From Anaerolineae bacterium (GTDB lineage Bacteria > Chloroflexota > Anaerolineae > 4572-78 > J111), in NCBI GenBank assembly GCA_020433835.1, contig JAGRBY010000216.1, positions 1 to 10,552 on the forward strand: a stretch of DNA of 10,552 nt, read 5' to 3'. The position numbers and the translations under genes are program-made. The notes beneath the pieces were generated by a model. The model searched no databases, was not told the DNA's origin, and saw only the letters and a program-made list of their open reading frames with translations. Below, piece after piece: positions 1-5,947 of the stretch (within the stretch, counting starts at the first letter, position 1; each line of letters begins with the position of its first letter).

Positions 1-10
1 AGTTGCACAT

Positions 11-47
11 TGGGTATTATTCTATAATTATCTATTACAAATACCCA
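11..47. repeat. 8-bp inverted repeat, 21-base spacer
   Basis: The arms TGGGTATT (11-18) and AATACCCA (40-47) are perfectly complementary around a 21-base AT-rich spacer. No T-run follows the right arm, so it does not look like an intrinsic terminator. It could be a protein-binding palindrome, or a weak hairpin at the end of a transcript entering from the left. No function can be assigned from the sequence. Confidence 0.35.
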
Positions 48-83
48 TTAAGTCTACCAGGTACTTTATTGATTTTCAGTGCG

Positions 84-111
84 TTGACAAGGGCGCATTC
101 GGTATTATAAT
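84..111 (+). promoter_or_regulatory. Consensus sigma-70-type promoter for the SDR gene
   Basis: TTGACA (84-89) and TATAAT (106-111) both match the consensus at all six positions and are separated by 16 bases. Transcription would be expected to start near 117-120, leaving a leader of about 90 bases before the SDR start at 209. The leader contains a small hairpin (GAGAT 143-147, TAAT loop, ATCTC 152-156) and ends in a clear Shine-Dalgarno sequence, AGGAG at 197-201. The rest of 1-208 is AT-rich and shows no convincing gene. Confidence 0.8.
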
Positions 112-117
112 CATGCG
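94..117. promoter_or_regulatory. Possible operator around the -10 box
   Basis: CGCAT (94-98) and ATGCG (113-117) form an inverted repeat with 14 bases between them, bracketing the -10 hexamer of the promoter at 84-111. A dimeric repressor bound here would block RNA polymerase. The arms are only 5 bp, which can occur by chance, and no regulator gene lies beside it, so this is a weak call. Confidence 0.22.
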
Positions 118-208
118 ATATGTTGGGACACTGCCAATTAAGGAGATTAATATCTCTATTATCCTTGTCTTCTAATCTTCTTATCTCCCAATTTCTAGGA
201 GTGTTTTT

Positions 209-955
209 ATGGATTTCACAGGACGAGTAGCGATTATCACCGGCGCCGCCTCCGGTATGGGCGCGGCCACAGCACGAGAGTTCGCGGCAGCAGGAGGTCA
301 TGTTGTCATTATCGATCGAAATGCGAGTCTAGCCCAGCAGGTAGCCGATGAAATCGGCGCGGCTGAGCCGGTTATTGGCGATGTGAGCGACTCGGCATTT
401 TGTAACCAGGCGATTGAGGTAGCCCTGACCCGACATGGTCGGCTTGATGTGTTGGTCAATGCGGCCGGCGTTATTGTTCGCGCTAGCGGTGAGCAAACTA
501 CCGATGAACAGTGGCAGCGTATCATCGGCGTCAATCTAAACGGTGTCTTTTTTATGTGCCGAGCGGCTATTCCGGCGATGAAGCAGCACGGAAAAGGAGC
601 TATCGTTAATTTCGGTTCCATTTGGGGCGATGTTGGATCGGCGGGAGTAGCCGCTTACTGCGCGACAAAAGGTGGAGTCCATCTGCTGACCAAGGCGATG
701 GCGCTCGACCACGCTAAGGACGGCATCCGCATCAACGCCGTCTGCCCCGGCGAGGTCAACACGCCCATGCTCCAATCGGAACGCCATGAGCCGGTGACAA
801 CGCAGATGATGGAAAATATTGCCAACACAGTTCCCATGGGCCGTCTAGCCGAGCCGGTCGAAATCGCTCGTGTCGTTCTCTTCCTGGCTTCCGATGCCGC
901 TAGTTATATGACAGGATCGTTAATCGCGGTTGACGCGGGCTATACGGCCAGATGA
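209..955 (+). CDS. SDR family NAD(P)-dependent oxidoreductase
   Basis: A classical short-chain dehydrogenase/reductase of 248 residues, the usual family length. It is a soluble Rossmann-fold enzyme that oxidises an alcohol or reduces a ketone with a nicotinamide cofactor. The sequence shows the cofactor motif TGAASGMG (11-18), an acidic residue after strand 2 (Asp36, in VVIIDRN) that favours NAD(H) over NADP(H), the DV motif (58-59), NAAG (84-87), and the catalytic set Asn109, Ser137, Tyr150 and Lys154 (YCATK). PGEVNTPM (180-187) is the usual PG loop after strand 6. The ATG at 209 has AGGAG 7 bases upstream and a consensus promoter at 84-111. The substrate cannot be read from the sequence; FabG, glucose dehydrogenase and many others share this layout. 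It is the first gene of a four-gene same-strand group, but the 104-base gap to the next start leaves co-transcription uncertain. Confidence 0.93.
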   Translation: MDFTGRVAIITGAASGMGAATAREFAAAGGHVVIIDRNASLAQQVADEIGAAEPVIGDVSDSAFCNQAIEVALTRHGRLDVLVNAAGVIVRASGEQTTDEQWQRIIGVNLNGVFFMCRAAIPAMKQHGKGAIVNFGSIWGDVGSAGVAAYCATKGGVHLLTKAMALDHAKDGIRINAVCPGEVNTPMLQSERHEPVTTQMMENIANTVPMGRLAEPVEIARVVLFLASDAASYMTGSLIAVDAGYTAR

Positions 956-964
956 AACGTGGGA

Positions 965-1049
965 CCTATTGATCGATGAATAAGACAGCAATTACGCCGT
1001 TAGAGCGATTACCCTTAAAAAATCTAGTCTTACGTAAATCCTCAATAGG
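965..1049 (+). repeat. 8-bp inverted repeat whose right arm covers a ribosome binding site
   Basis: CCTATTGA (965-972) is perfectly complementary to TCAATAGG (1042-1049), with 69 bases between. The right arm overlaps the Shine-Dalgarno sequence (1047-1052) of the split-barrel gene, so pairing in the mRNA would hide that site. Whether the long loop lets this form in the cell is unknown. Confidence 0.35.
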
Positions 1050-1052
1050 GAG
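1047..1052 (+). promoter_or_regulatory. Ribosome binding site fixing the start at 1060
   Basis: AGGGAG lies 7 bases before the ATG at 1060. The in-frame upstream ATG at 976 has only a weak GGGA at a poor distance, and the 28 residues it would add do not resemble the start of a split-barrel protein. The start at 1060 is therefore preferred. Confidence 0.7.
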
Positions 1053-1059
1053 ATACTTT

Positions 1060-1500
1060 ATGAGTTGGCGAACATTAGAGCAAGAAGACATGGAGCTGGC
1101 CGAATTTGGTCGGGCACGATTGGCTGGTCGACCGGCCTATTTAGCGACGGTGCGCCAAGACGGCTCGCCACGTGTGCATCCGGTTACGCCCATTGTGGGT
1201 GATGGACATTTATTTATTTTTATGGAGCCAACCTCACCCAAAGGACACGATCTCCAACGAGACGGGCGCTACGCCCTACATAGTTCGGTCGAAGATACAG
1301 GCGGCGGTGGTGGCGAGTTTTTAATCACCGGGCGCGGCCTCCTCATCGAGGATGAGAAACTTCGTGCCGCGGCCATTCAATATGCCGCTTACACCCCCAA
1401 AGATCGTTACATTCTCTTCGAACTAACTATCGAAACTGCCTTCTCAACCACCTACGCTCAAGATGGCACGCCTATTCGCAAGCGGTGGAAGCAGCAGTAA
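1060..1500 (+). CDS. Pyridoxamine 5'-phosphate oxidase family (FMN split-barrel) protein
   Basis: A soluble protein of 146 residues when started at 1060 (174 if read from 976). The N-terminal part (AGRPAYLATVRQDGSPRVHP, then VTPI and a hydrophobic strand LFIFM) is the typical first half of the PNPOx-like split barrel, in which strands carry the FMN or F420 binding surface. The 'GSPRVHPVTPI' pattern is a hallmark of this superfamily. A glycine run (GGGGGEF, roughly residues 81-87) leads into the strand FLITGRG, which is followed by a helix and the C-terminal strand. Known members include flavin reductases, heme-degrading enzymes, F420-dependent reductases and true PNP oxidases. This one is shorter than PdxH and lacks an obvious PNPOx C-terminal dimerisation region, so it is not called pdxH. 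Its substrate is unknown. It stands 93 bases before an acetyltransferase gene. Confidence 0.82.
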   Translation: MSWRTLEQEDMELAEFGRARLAGRPAYLATVRQDGSPRVHPVTPIVGDGHLFIFMEPTSPKGHDLQRDGRYALHSSVEDTGGGGGEFLITGRGLLIEDEKLRAAAIQYAAYTPKDRYILFELTIETAFSTTYAQDGTPIRKRWKQQ

Positions 1501-1593
1501 ATCATCGGAGATGAGAGACGAGAGATTAAATATTGTGAAGGGTAAGGGACTCCATCAAAATTTCGGTTTTACCTTATTCTATCCGGAGGAACA

Positions 1594-2046
1594 ATGAAAC
1601 ACACTGATGTCATCATCGAACCGGCTAAAGAGACTATGCTGCCGGATATATTGACTCTCCTCATGGCCAGTAAACTCCCCCAAGAGGGGTTGAGCGAACA
1701 TATAGAAACTGCGCTGGTTGCCCACGACGATGCGGATATTGTTGGCAGCGCGGCGCTTGAGTTGTACGGCTCTGCGGCGCTGCTTCGGTCAGTTGCTGTG
1801 GCTCCCGATTTTCAAGGACAAGGGTTAGGCCACCAACTTACCCGGGCGGCTATCGATCTGGCGCGACAGCACAAAGTCAGTCAACTCTACCTCCTCACCG
1901 AAACCGCCAGCGACTTCTTTCCGAAGTTCGGTTTCTACACGATTGATCGCGCTCAAGTGCCGTCGCCGGTAAAAAATTCGCTTGAGTTCACCACATTGTG
2001 TCCGGATAGTGCTCTTGTGATGACGTTACCTATCCTGTCACAGTAA
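1594..2046 (+). CDS. arsN2: GNAT N-acetyltransferase, ArsN2-like
   Basis: A complete GNAT-fold acetyltransferase of 150 residues that transfers acetyl from acetyl-CoA to an amine. The acetyl-CoA loop is QGQGLG (74-79), preceded by the strand LLRSVAVAPDF, a typical GNAT motif A. Several segments match my memory of the ArsN2 group found in arsenic-resistance operons: LPQEGLSEH near residue 28, LELYGSAALLRSVAV (55-69), LLTETASDFFPKFGF (100-114) and the end CPDSALVM (136-143). Related ArsN1 enzymes acetylate the organoarsenical arsinothricin and phosphinothricin; the substrate of ArsN2 itself is less clear to me. The start has a strong GGAGGA (1585-1590) just upstream. The MFS gene starts 5 bases after the stop, so the two are almost certainly co-translated. 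No arsR, arsC, arsB or arsM gene is in the window, so an arsenic role is inferred only from family resemblance. Confidence 0.75.
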   Translation: MKHTDVIIEPAKETMLPDILTLLMASKLPQEGLSEHIETALVAHDDADIVGSAALELYGSAALLRSVAVAPDFQGQGLGHQLTRAAIDLARQHKVSQLYLLTETASDFFPKFGFYTIDRAQVPSPVKNSLEFTTLCPDSALVMTLPILSQ

Positions 2047-2051
2047 AACGG

Positions 2052-3212
2052 ATGACGACGATGAGCAAAGGGTATTGGACCATCTGGATTGCGACGCTGC
2101 TCTTTTTCGCTGCCTTCTACACCTTGATGATACCCCTGCCGCTTTATCTAACCGGCGTGGGCTTACCCGACTGGCAGGTCGGCGTGGTGTTGGGCGCGAT
2201 GGGCATTACCTCGCTGCTGGTCCGGCCGCTCGCCGGTATCTTTGCCGATGGTTGGGGCCGCCGTCAGGTGATGTTGTTAGGCACCGCCTCGCTTATGATC
2301 GGCGCGGTTAGCGTTGGTTTTACCACACAGCCGGTGCTCCTTTTCGGGTTGCGTGTTTTACAGGCCACCGGCTACGTGGCCTTTACCACTGCCGCCACTG
2401 CTCTCATCGCCGATTTGGCTCCGCCGGAAAAGCGGGGTTCGGCCCTGGCTTTTTTTGGCGTAGCTGCTAATGTGGCAATGACCATGACCCCGGCTATCGT
2501 CAATGCACTGCTCGATACCTTAACCTTGCCAGGAGCTTTTTGGTTAACTGGTATACTCGCGGCGCTGGGGGGGCTGTTGGCCCTGCGGGTTCAGCAGAAA
2601 CCAACGGAACAGCAGCAGTCGTTCGCCTGGAGTGACATGCTCCACTTAGCCAGACGATTGTATCTTCCGCTGATCACCGCCGCTTTGTTTGGCCTGGCCT
2701 TCGGAGCTTTCTTTCAATTTATCCCACTCCTCACCGAACGACGCGAACTCGGCTCAGCCGGATTGGTGTATACGGTCTACGGCATCAGCATTATCCTGAC
2801 CCGCCTGTTCACCGGCCAAATTTTGGATCGGGTGTATCAGGGGTTAACGCTCACAATCGCCTTTTTAATGCTGGGTCTGGGGTTGACAGGCTTTGCCTTT
2901 GCCAGTGCCCCCTTACATCTCTTTGCCGCCGCGTTTTTGGTAGCAACCGGATCGGGTGTCTTGCATCCGCTGCTGATTTCGATCCATATTGGGCAAGCGG
3001 CCACAACAGAACGAGCTCGAGCCAGCGCTATCTTCTACATCGGTTTCGATACCGGTATTGGGTTGGGCGCGTGGCTGCTGGCTCCCGTCTTTCAGTGGTT
3101 TGGATTGACCGGCTTGTTTTTGCTAGCAGCCGTCGCCTCGGTTATGGGCCTGCTGCCGGTATGGCTCAGGTTGGGTGTTAGAAAATCGCTGCATCCTAAC
3201 CTGATCAGGTAG
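2052..3212 (+). CDS. MFS transporter, DHA1-like exporter
   Basis: A major facilitator superfamily permease of 386 residues with about twelve hydrophobic helices, located in the inner membrane and probably exporting by proton antiport. The loop between helices 2 and 3 carries motif A (GIFADGWGRR, residues 62-71), preceded by VRPLAG, as in drug:H+ antiporters. A second half-repeat is visible from about residue 195, with LTRLFTGQILDRVYQG as the degenerate second motif A. The start at 2052 is 5 bases after the acetyltransferase stop. An alternative ATG at 2061 (MSKGYW) has a somewhat better-spaced GGA upstream and removes only three residues. The substrate is unknown; coupling to an ArsN2-like enzyme suggests export of an acetylated or related toxic compound, which is inference. 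The gene is noticeably GC-rich compared with the two-component genes at the right of the window. Confidence 0.9.
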   Translation: MTTMSKGYWTIWIATLLFFAAFYTLMIPLPLYLTGVGLPDWQVGVVLGAMGITSLLVRPLAGIFADGWGRRQVMLLGTASLMIGAVSVGFTTQPVLLFGLRVLQATGYVAFTTAATALIADLAPPEKRGSALAFFGVAANVAMTMTPAIVNALLDTLTLPGAFWLTGILAALGGLLALRVQQKPTEQQQSFAWSDMLHLARRLYLPLITAALFGLAFGAFFQFIPLLTERRELGSAGLVYTVYGISIILTRLFTGQILDRVYQGLTLTIAFLMLGLGLTGFAFASAPLHLFAAAFLVATGSGVLHPLLISIHIGQAATTERARASAIFYIGFDTGIGLGAWLLAPVFQWFGLTGLFLLAAVASVMGLLPVWLRLGVRKSLHPNLIR

Positions 3213-3238
3213 TGAGGCTCTACACAGGCAAGCAAAAT

Positions 3239-3266
3239 TTGAAAAAGTACAACTTTGAACTAAAAT
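3239..3266 (+). promoter_or_regulatory. Sigma-70-type promoter upstream of bipA leader
   Basis: TTGAAA (3239-3244) and TAAAAT (3261-3266) each match the consensus at five of six positions and are spaced by 16 bases, the same spacing as the promoter at 84-111. The expected start is near 3273, giving a leader of about 250 bases before the bipA ATG at 3521. AT-rich intergenic DNA produces such matches fairly often, so the call is moderate. Confidence 0.55.
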
Positions 3267-3272
3267 GACATG

Positions 3273-3447
3273 TAAAGAAAAAGTCGAACGGCGAATCATT
3301 ATCGTTTGAAATAAATTCAGCCGTAATTTGGGGCAAAGCCGCCATCCAACGCTTTTTAGAACATCACAATGGATGGCTTTGAATGCATCCGCAGGCTTGT
3401 ACCCAAACCCACTGAAGGGCTAGAGCCAAAATATAGGCTCTTTTTTT
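3273..3447 (+). ncRNA. Candidate structured leader RNA or small RNA ahead of bipA
   Basis: From the likely start near 3273 to the terminator end at 3447 the RNA can fold into three stems. Stem 1: 3288-3296 (ACGGCGAAT) pairs with 3315-3324 (ATTC, bulged A at 3319, GCCGT), and is extended inward by TTAT 3299-3302 with ATAA 3311-3314, about 13 pairs in all. Stem 2: GCCATCCA (3341-3348) pairs with TGGATGGC (3370-3377), and AAA/TTT pairs can be added across a three-base bulge. Stem 3 is the terminator. It could be a riboswitch-type or attenuator leader for bipA, or an independent small RNA. I do not recognise a known riboswitch core; the piece GGGGCAAAGCC only superficially recalls c-di-GMP-I (GEMM) riboswitches. 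Confidence 0.4.
3422..3447 (+). terminator. Rho-independent terminator, upstream of bipA
   Basis: AGAGCC (3422-3427) pairs with GGCTCT (3436-3441) around an 8-base loop AAAATATA, followed by a run of T to 3447. It lies 210 bases after the MFS stop and 74 bases before bipA. It may end MFS transcripts, transcripts from the promoter at 3239-3266, or both. In the second case it acts as an attenuator or ends a small RNA. Confidence 0.7.
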
Positions 3448-3481
3448 ATGCCCGCCGACAGAATTCAAAAGAAAATTACCA

Positions 3482-3498
3482 GTCTTGAAGCACAAGAC
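3482..3498 (+). promoter_or_regulatory. Small hairpin just upstream of the bipA ribosome binding site
   Basis: GTCTTG (3482-3487) and CAAGAC (3493-3498) form a perfect 6-bp stem with a 5-base loop. It sits 12 bases before the bipA Shine-Dalgarno sequence (AGGTAGGA, 3511-3518). It leaves that site free, so it may shape mRNA stability or translation rather than block it. The in-frame TTG at 3485 lies inside this stem, which is one more reason not to choose it as the bipA start. Confidence 0.4.
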
Positions 3499-3520
3499 GT
3501 TTATAAGAAAAGGTAGGACA

Positions 3521-5374
3521 ATGAAACAAAGAACCGATCTCCGAAATGTTGCCATTATTGCTCACGTAGACCACGGCAAAACGACCCTTGTTGACGGCAT
3601 GCTCCGGCAGGCTCAGGTCTTTCGCAGCAATCAACAGGTTGCCGAGCGTGTTATGGACTCTAATGATTTAGAGCGTGAGCGCGGCATTACTATTCTATCT
3701 AAAAATACGGCTATCGCCATACGTGATCCTGAAACCAATTCAATCGTCAAAATCAACATTGTCGACACGCCAGGCCACGCCGACTTTGGTGGTGAAGTCG
3801 AACGGGTTCTCAATATGGTCGATGGGGTTCTGCTGTTGGTTGATGCCGCCGAAGGGCCAATGCCGCAAACGCGCTTCGTACTAAAAAAGGCGTTGGAAAT
3901 AGGCCATCGCGCTATTGTGGTCATCAACAAAATCGACCGCAAAGATGCCGACGTCGATCGGGTTCTCAATGAAACGTTTGATTTGTTCATCGAACTGGGT
4001 GCTACCGACGAACAGGCCGATTTCCCGGTGGTTTACACCATCGCGACCACTGGCCAGGCGGGCCTTACACCCGATCTTCAGCCGGACCTTCAGCCGCTGT
4101 TTGAAACTATTCTGCGCGAAACGCCGCCGCCGCAGGTTGATGTGGATGCGCCCTTGCAGATACTCGTCACAACCTTAAGCTATGATACCTATCGCGGCTT
4201 AACGGCCATTGGACGCATCTTTGCCGGACAGATTCGCATTAACGACCCTATCGTGCGACTGACACCGGGCGGCGAGCGCTTTTCTGATCAGGTACGATAT
4301 CTGTATGTCCACGAAGGTCTCAATCGCAAAGAAGTTCCTCAGGCTGATGCCGGTGAAATTGTGGCGATCTCCGGATTGGAAGGAGTAGCCATTGGCGATA
4401 CGTTAGCGGATGCGGAAAATCCGGTGGCGCTGCCGTCGATTCAGGTGGAAGAGCCAACCGTCCGAATGACGTTCTCGATTAATACCTCACCGTTTGCCGG
4501 CCGTGAAGGAAAATGGAGCACCTCACGCCGCTTACGCGAGCGGCTGTATGAGGAGCTGAAACACAACATCGCCTTGCGAGTTGAAGAAACTGACAATGCC
4601 GATACCTTTATCGTTTCCGGGCGTGGCGAGCTACATCTGGCGATTTTAATCGAAACGATGCGACGCGAAGGGTACGAGTTTCAAATTTCGCGGCCGGAAG
4701 TCATTATCAAACCGGGTCCGGATGGCGAACTTCAAGAACCCTATGAGGAAGCCTTTATCGAAACTTCTTCGGAAACCGTTGGTGCAGTCGTTGAGATGTT
4801 GGGCAAGCGGCGCGGCGAGATGGTCAATATGGAAAACACAAATGATGGCGCGACCCGTTTAACGTATGTTGTGCCTACTCGTGGACTGCTGGGTTTCCGC
4901 TACCAATTTTTGACGGCGACCCGCGGTATGGGTACCATCAATACAATATTCCATGGCTATGGACCTGTAGCCGGACCGATTGGCTCGCGCTCAAAAGGAT
5001 CATTAATTGCCTGGGAAGCTGGCGTTTCAACCACATTCGGTATCCAAAATGCCGAGCAGCGCGGTATTCTTTTTATTAATCCCGGCATCGACATCTATGA
5101 AGGCATGGTTGTGGGCGAACACCAACGTCCTGGCGACCTGGAAGTGAACGTTTGTAAGAAAAAACAGCTCAACAACATGCGCAGTGCCGTGCGGGATATT
5201 GACGTGGCTTTAACGCCCCCCCGACAAATGAGTCTGGATGAGACGATTGAATATCTGTCTGATGATGAACTGCTAGAAGTGACACCCCAAAATTTGCGTA
5301 TTCGCAAACGGGTTTTAGACAAAAACCAGCGAGCCAGAGAAGCCAAACGAACGAAGGCAGCGCTGGCCGTATAA
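3521..5374 (+). CDS. typA: Translational GTPase BipA/TypA
   Basis: A ribosome-associated GTPase of 617 residues, the normal BipA/TypA length, related to EF-G and LepA. It acts in the cytoplasm on the 70S ribosome and 50S assembly, and matters in the cold and under stress. The G domain shows G1 AHVDHGKT (14-21), G2 RERGITI (52-58), G3 DTPGH (82-86) and G4 NKID (136-139). The G5 position, usually SA in BipA, reads TIA (173-175, YTIATTG). Domain II and the EF-G-like domains III and V follow, then the BipA-specific C-terminal region, including [14 protein letters not shown] and the basic tail. The ATG at 3521 is chosen because [19 protein letters not shown] fits the family start and AGGTAGGA (3511-3518) lies upstream; the in-frame TTG at 3485 would add 12 unlikely residues. 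The RimJ-like gene follows after 18 bases. Regulation probably involves the structured leader and terminator upstream. Confidence 0.97.
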   Translation: MKQRTDLRNVAIIAHVDHGKTTLVDGMLRQAQVFRSNQQVAERVMDSNDLERERGITILSKNTAIAIRDPETNSIVKINIVDTPGHADFGGEVERVLNMVDGVLLLVDAAEGPMPQTRFVLKKALEIGHRAIVVINKIDRKDADVDRVLNETFDLFIELGATDEQADFPVVYTIATTGQAGLTPDLQPDLQPLFETILRETPPPQVDVDAPLQILVTTLSYDTYRGLTAIGRIFAGQIRINDPIVRLTPGGERFSDQVRYLYVHEGLNRKEVPQADAGEIVAISGLEGVAIGDTLADAENPVALPSIQVEEPTVRMTFSINTSPFAGREGKWSTSRRLRERLYEELKHNIALRVEETDNADTFIVSGRGELHLAILIETMRREGYEFQISRPEVIIKPGPDGELQEPYEEAFIETSSETVGAVVEMLGKRRGEMVNMENTNDGATRLTYVVPTRGLLGFRYQFLTATRGMGTINTIFHGYGPVAGPIGSRSKGSLIAWEAGVSTTFGIQNAEQRGILFINPGIDIYEGMVVGEHQRPGDLEVNVCKKKQLNNMRSAVRDIDVALTPPRQMSLDETIEYLSDDELLEVTPQNLRIRKRVLDKNQRAREAKRTKAALAV

Positions 5375-5392
5375 CCTAAAAATAGGAGCATT

Positions 5393-5935
5393 GTGCAACT
5401 CGAAACGGATCGACTCCTTTTGCGTGAATATCAAGCCGAGGATCGGGCTGCTATTTATAATTATCAGACCCATCCGGCTTATTTACGATATTCGCCGTGG
5501 TCGCAGCGCAACAAAAAGGATGTACATCTTTTTTTGCAAAAACTACTCGAGTGGCAAAATGAACAACCCCGCATAAAATTTCAGTTGGCGATTGAGCTGA
5601 AAAGTAACCAAGAATTGCTTGGATCATGCGGGCTTCGAAAAACGCAAGACACTGCGTTTGAGGCTGAGTTAGGTTATGAGATCGACCCGCATTATTGGGG
5701 AGAGGGGTATGCCACAGAGGCAGTTAAAGCCATACTGCAATACGGCTTTAATACCTTACACCTCCACCGTATTTTTGCTTCTATTATAGCCGATAATGTC
5801 GGCTCGCGACGCGTAGTTGAAAAACTGGGCTTTACCTATGAAGGACAGCTTCGTGAGAACCGCCGATTCAAGGATCGATGGTGGGATACTTGCATGTATG
5901 GTCTGCTCAAAGATGAGTGGGCCAAGACCCTGTAA
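5393..5935 (+). CDS. GNAT N-acetyltransferase, RimJ/RimL type
   Basis: A soluble acetyltransferase of 180 residues in the Acetyltransf_3 group, whose members acetylate ribosomal protein N-termini, other protein termini or small amines. It opens with the usual LETDRLLLREYQAED segment. The acetyl-CoA site is GYEIDPHYWGEGYATEA (94-110), followed by the helix and the DNVGSRRVVEKLGF motif (134-147) and the closing strand MYGLLKDEW. It starts with GTG at 5393; AGGAG (5384-5388) is four bases upstream, and no better start is near. The 18-base gap after bipA suggests one transcript, which fits a ribosome-linked role, but this is inference and general small-molecule acetylation is equally possible. 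It converges with the receiver-kinase gene 12 bases after its stop. Confidence 0.9.
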   Translation: MQLETDRLLLREYQAEDRAAIYNYQTHPAYLRYSPWSQRNKKDVHLFLQKLLEWQNEQPRIKFQLAIELKSNQELLGSCGLRKTQDTAFEAELGYEIDPHYWGEGYATEAVKAILQYGFNTLHLHRIFASIIADNVGSRRVVEKLGFTYEGQLRENRRFKDRWWDTCMYGLLKDEWAKTL

Positions 5936-5947
5936 AATTTGTTACCT

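Larger units (their letters stand above)
3213..3520 (+). other. 308-base intergenic region with promoter, structured leader and terminator
   Basis: No reading frame here looks like a gene. In order it holds a promoter (3239-3266), hairpin 1 (3288-3324), hairpin 2 (3341-3377), an intrinsic terminator (3422-3447), a small hairpin (3482-3498) and the bipA ribosome binding site. No terminator is visible between the MFS stop (3212) and the promoter, so MFS transcripts may also run into this region and end at 3447. Confidence 0.7.

Noticed and set aside
35..301. 88-codon open frame on the minus strand at the left edge
   Set aside because: It overlaps the start of the SDR gene and the promoter, has a low-complexity cysteine- and glycine-rich start and no recognisable domain.
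976..1059. ATG at 976 as the start of the split-barrel protein
   Set aside because: Weak upstream site and 28 extra residues without resemblance to the family; the ATG at 1060 has AGGGAG at the right distance.
11..3377. Two intergenic inverted repeats (11-47 and 3341-3377) with the same geometry of 8-bp arms and 21-base spacer
   Set aside because: The arm sequences are unrelated, so the equal size is most simply coincidence and not a repeat family.
3326..3400. c-di-GMP (GEMM), THF or cobalamin riboswitch upstream of bipA
   Set aside because: Only short pieces (GCAAAGCC, GCATCCGC, CCCACTG) recall those classes; the full conserved cores and stem arrangement are not present.
3485..3520. TTG at 3485 as the start of bipA
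   Set aside because: It lies inside a hairpin, has no ribosome binding site and adds 12 residues that do not fit the family; the ATG at 3521 has a good site.
3364..3555. 63-codon minus-strand frame across the bipA leader
   Set aside because: It overlaps the terminator, hairpins and bipA start, and shows no domain; the hydrophobic appearance comes from the T-rich leader read backwards.
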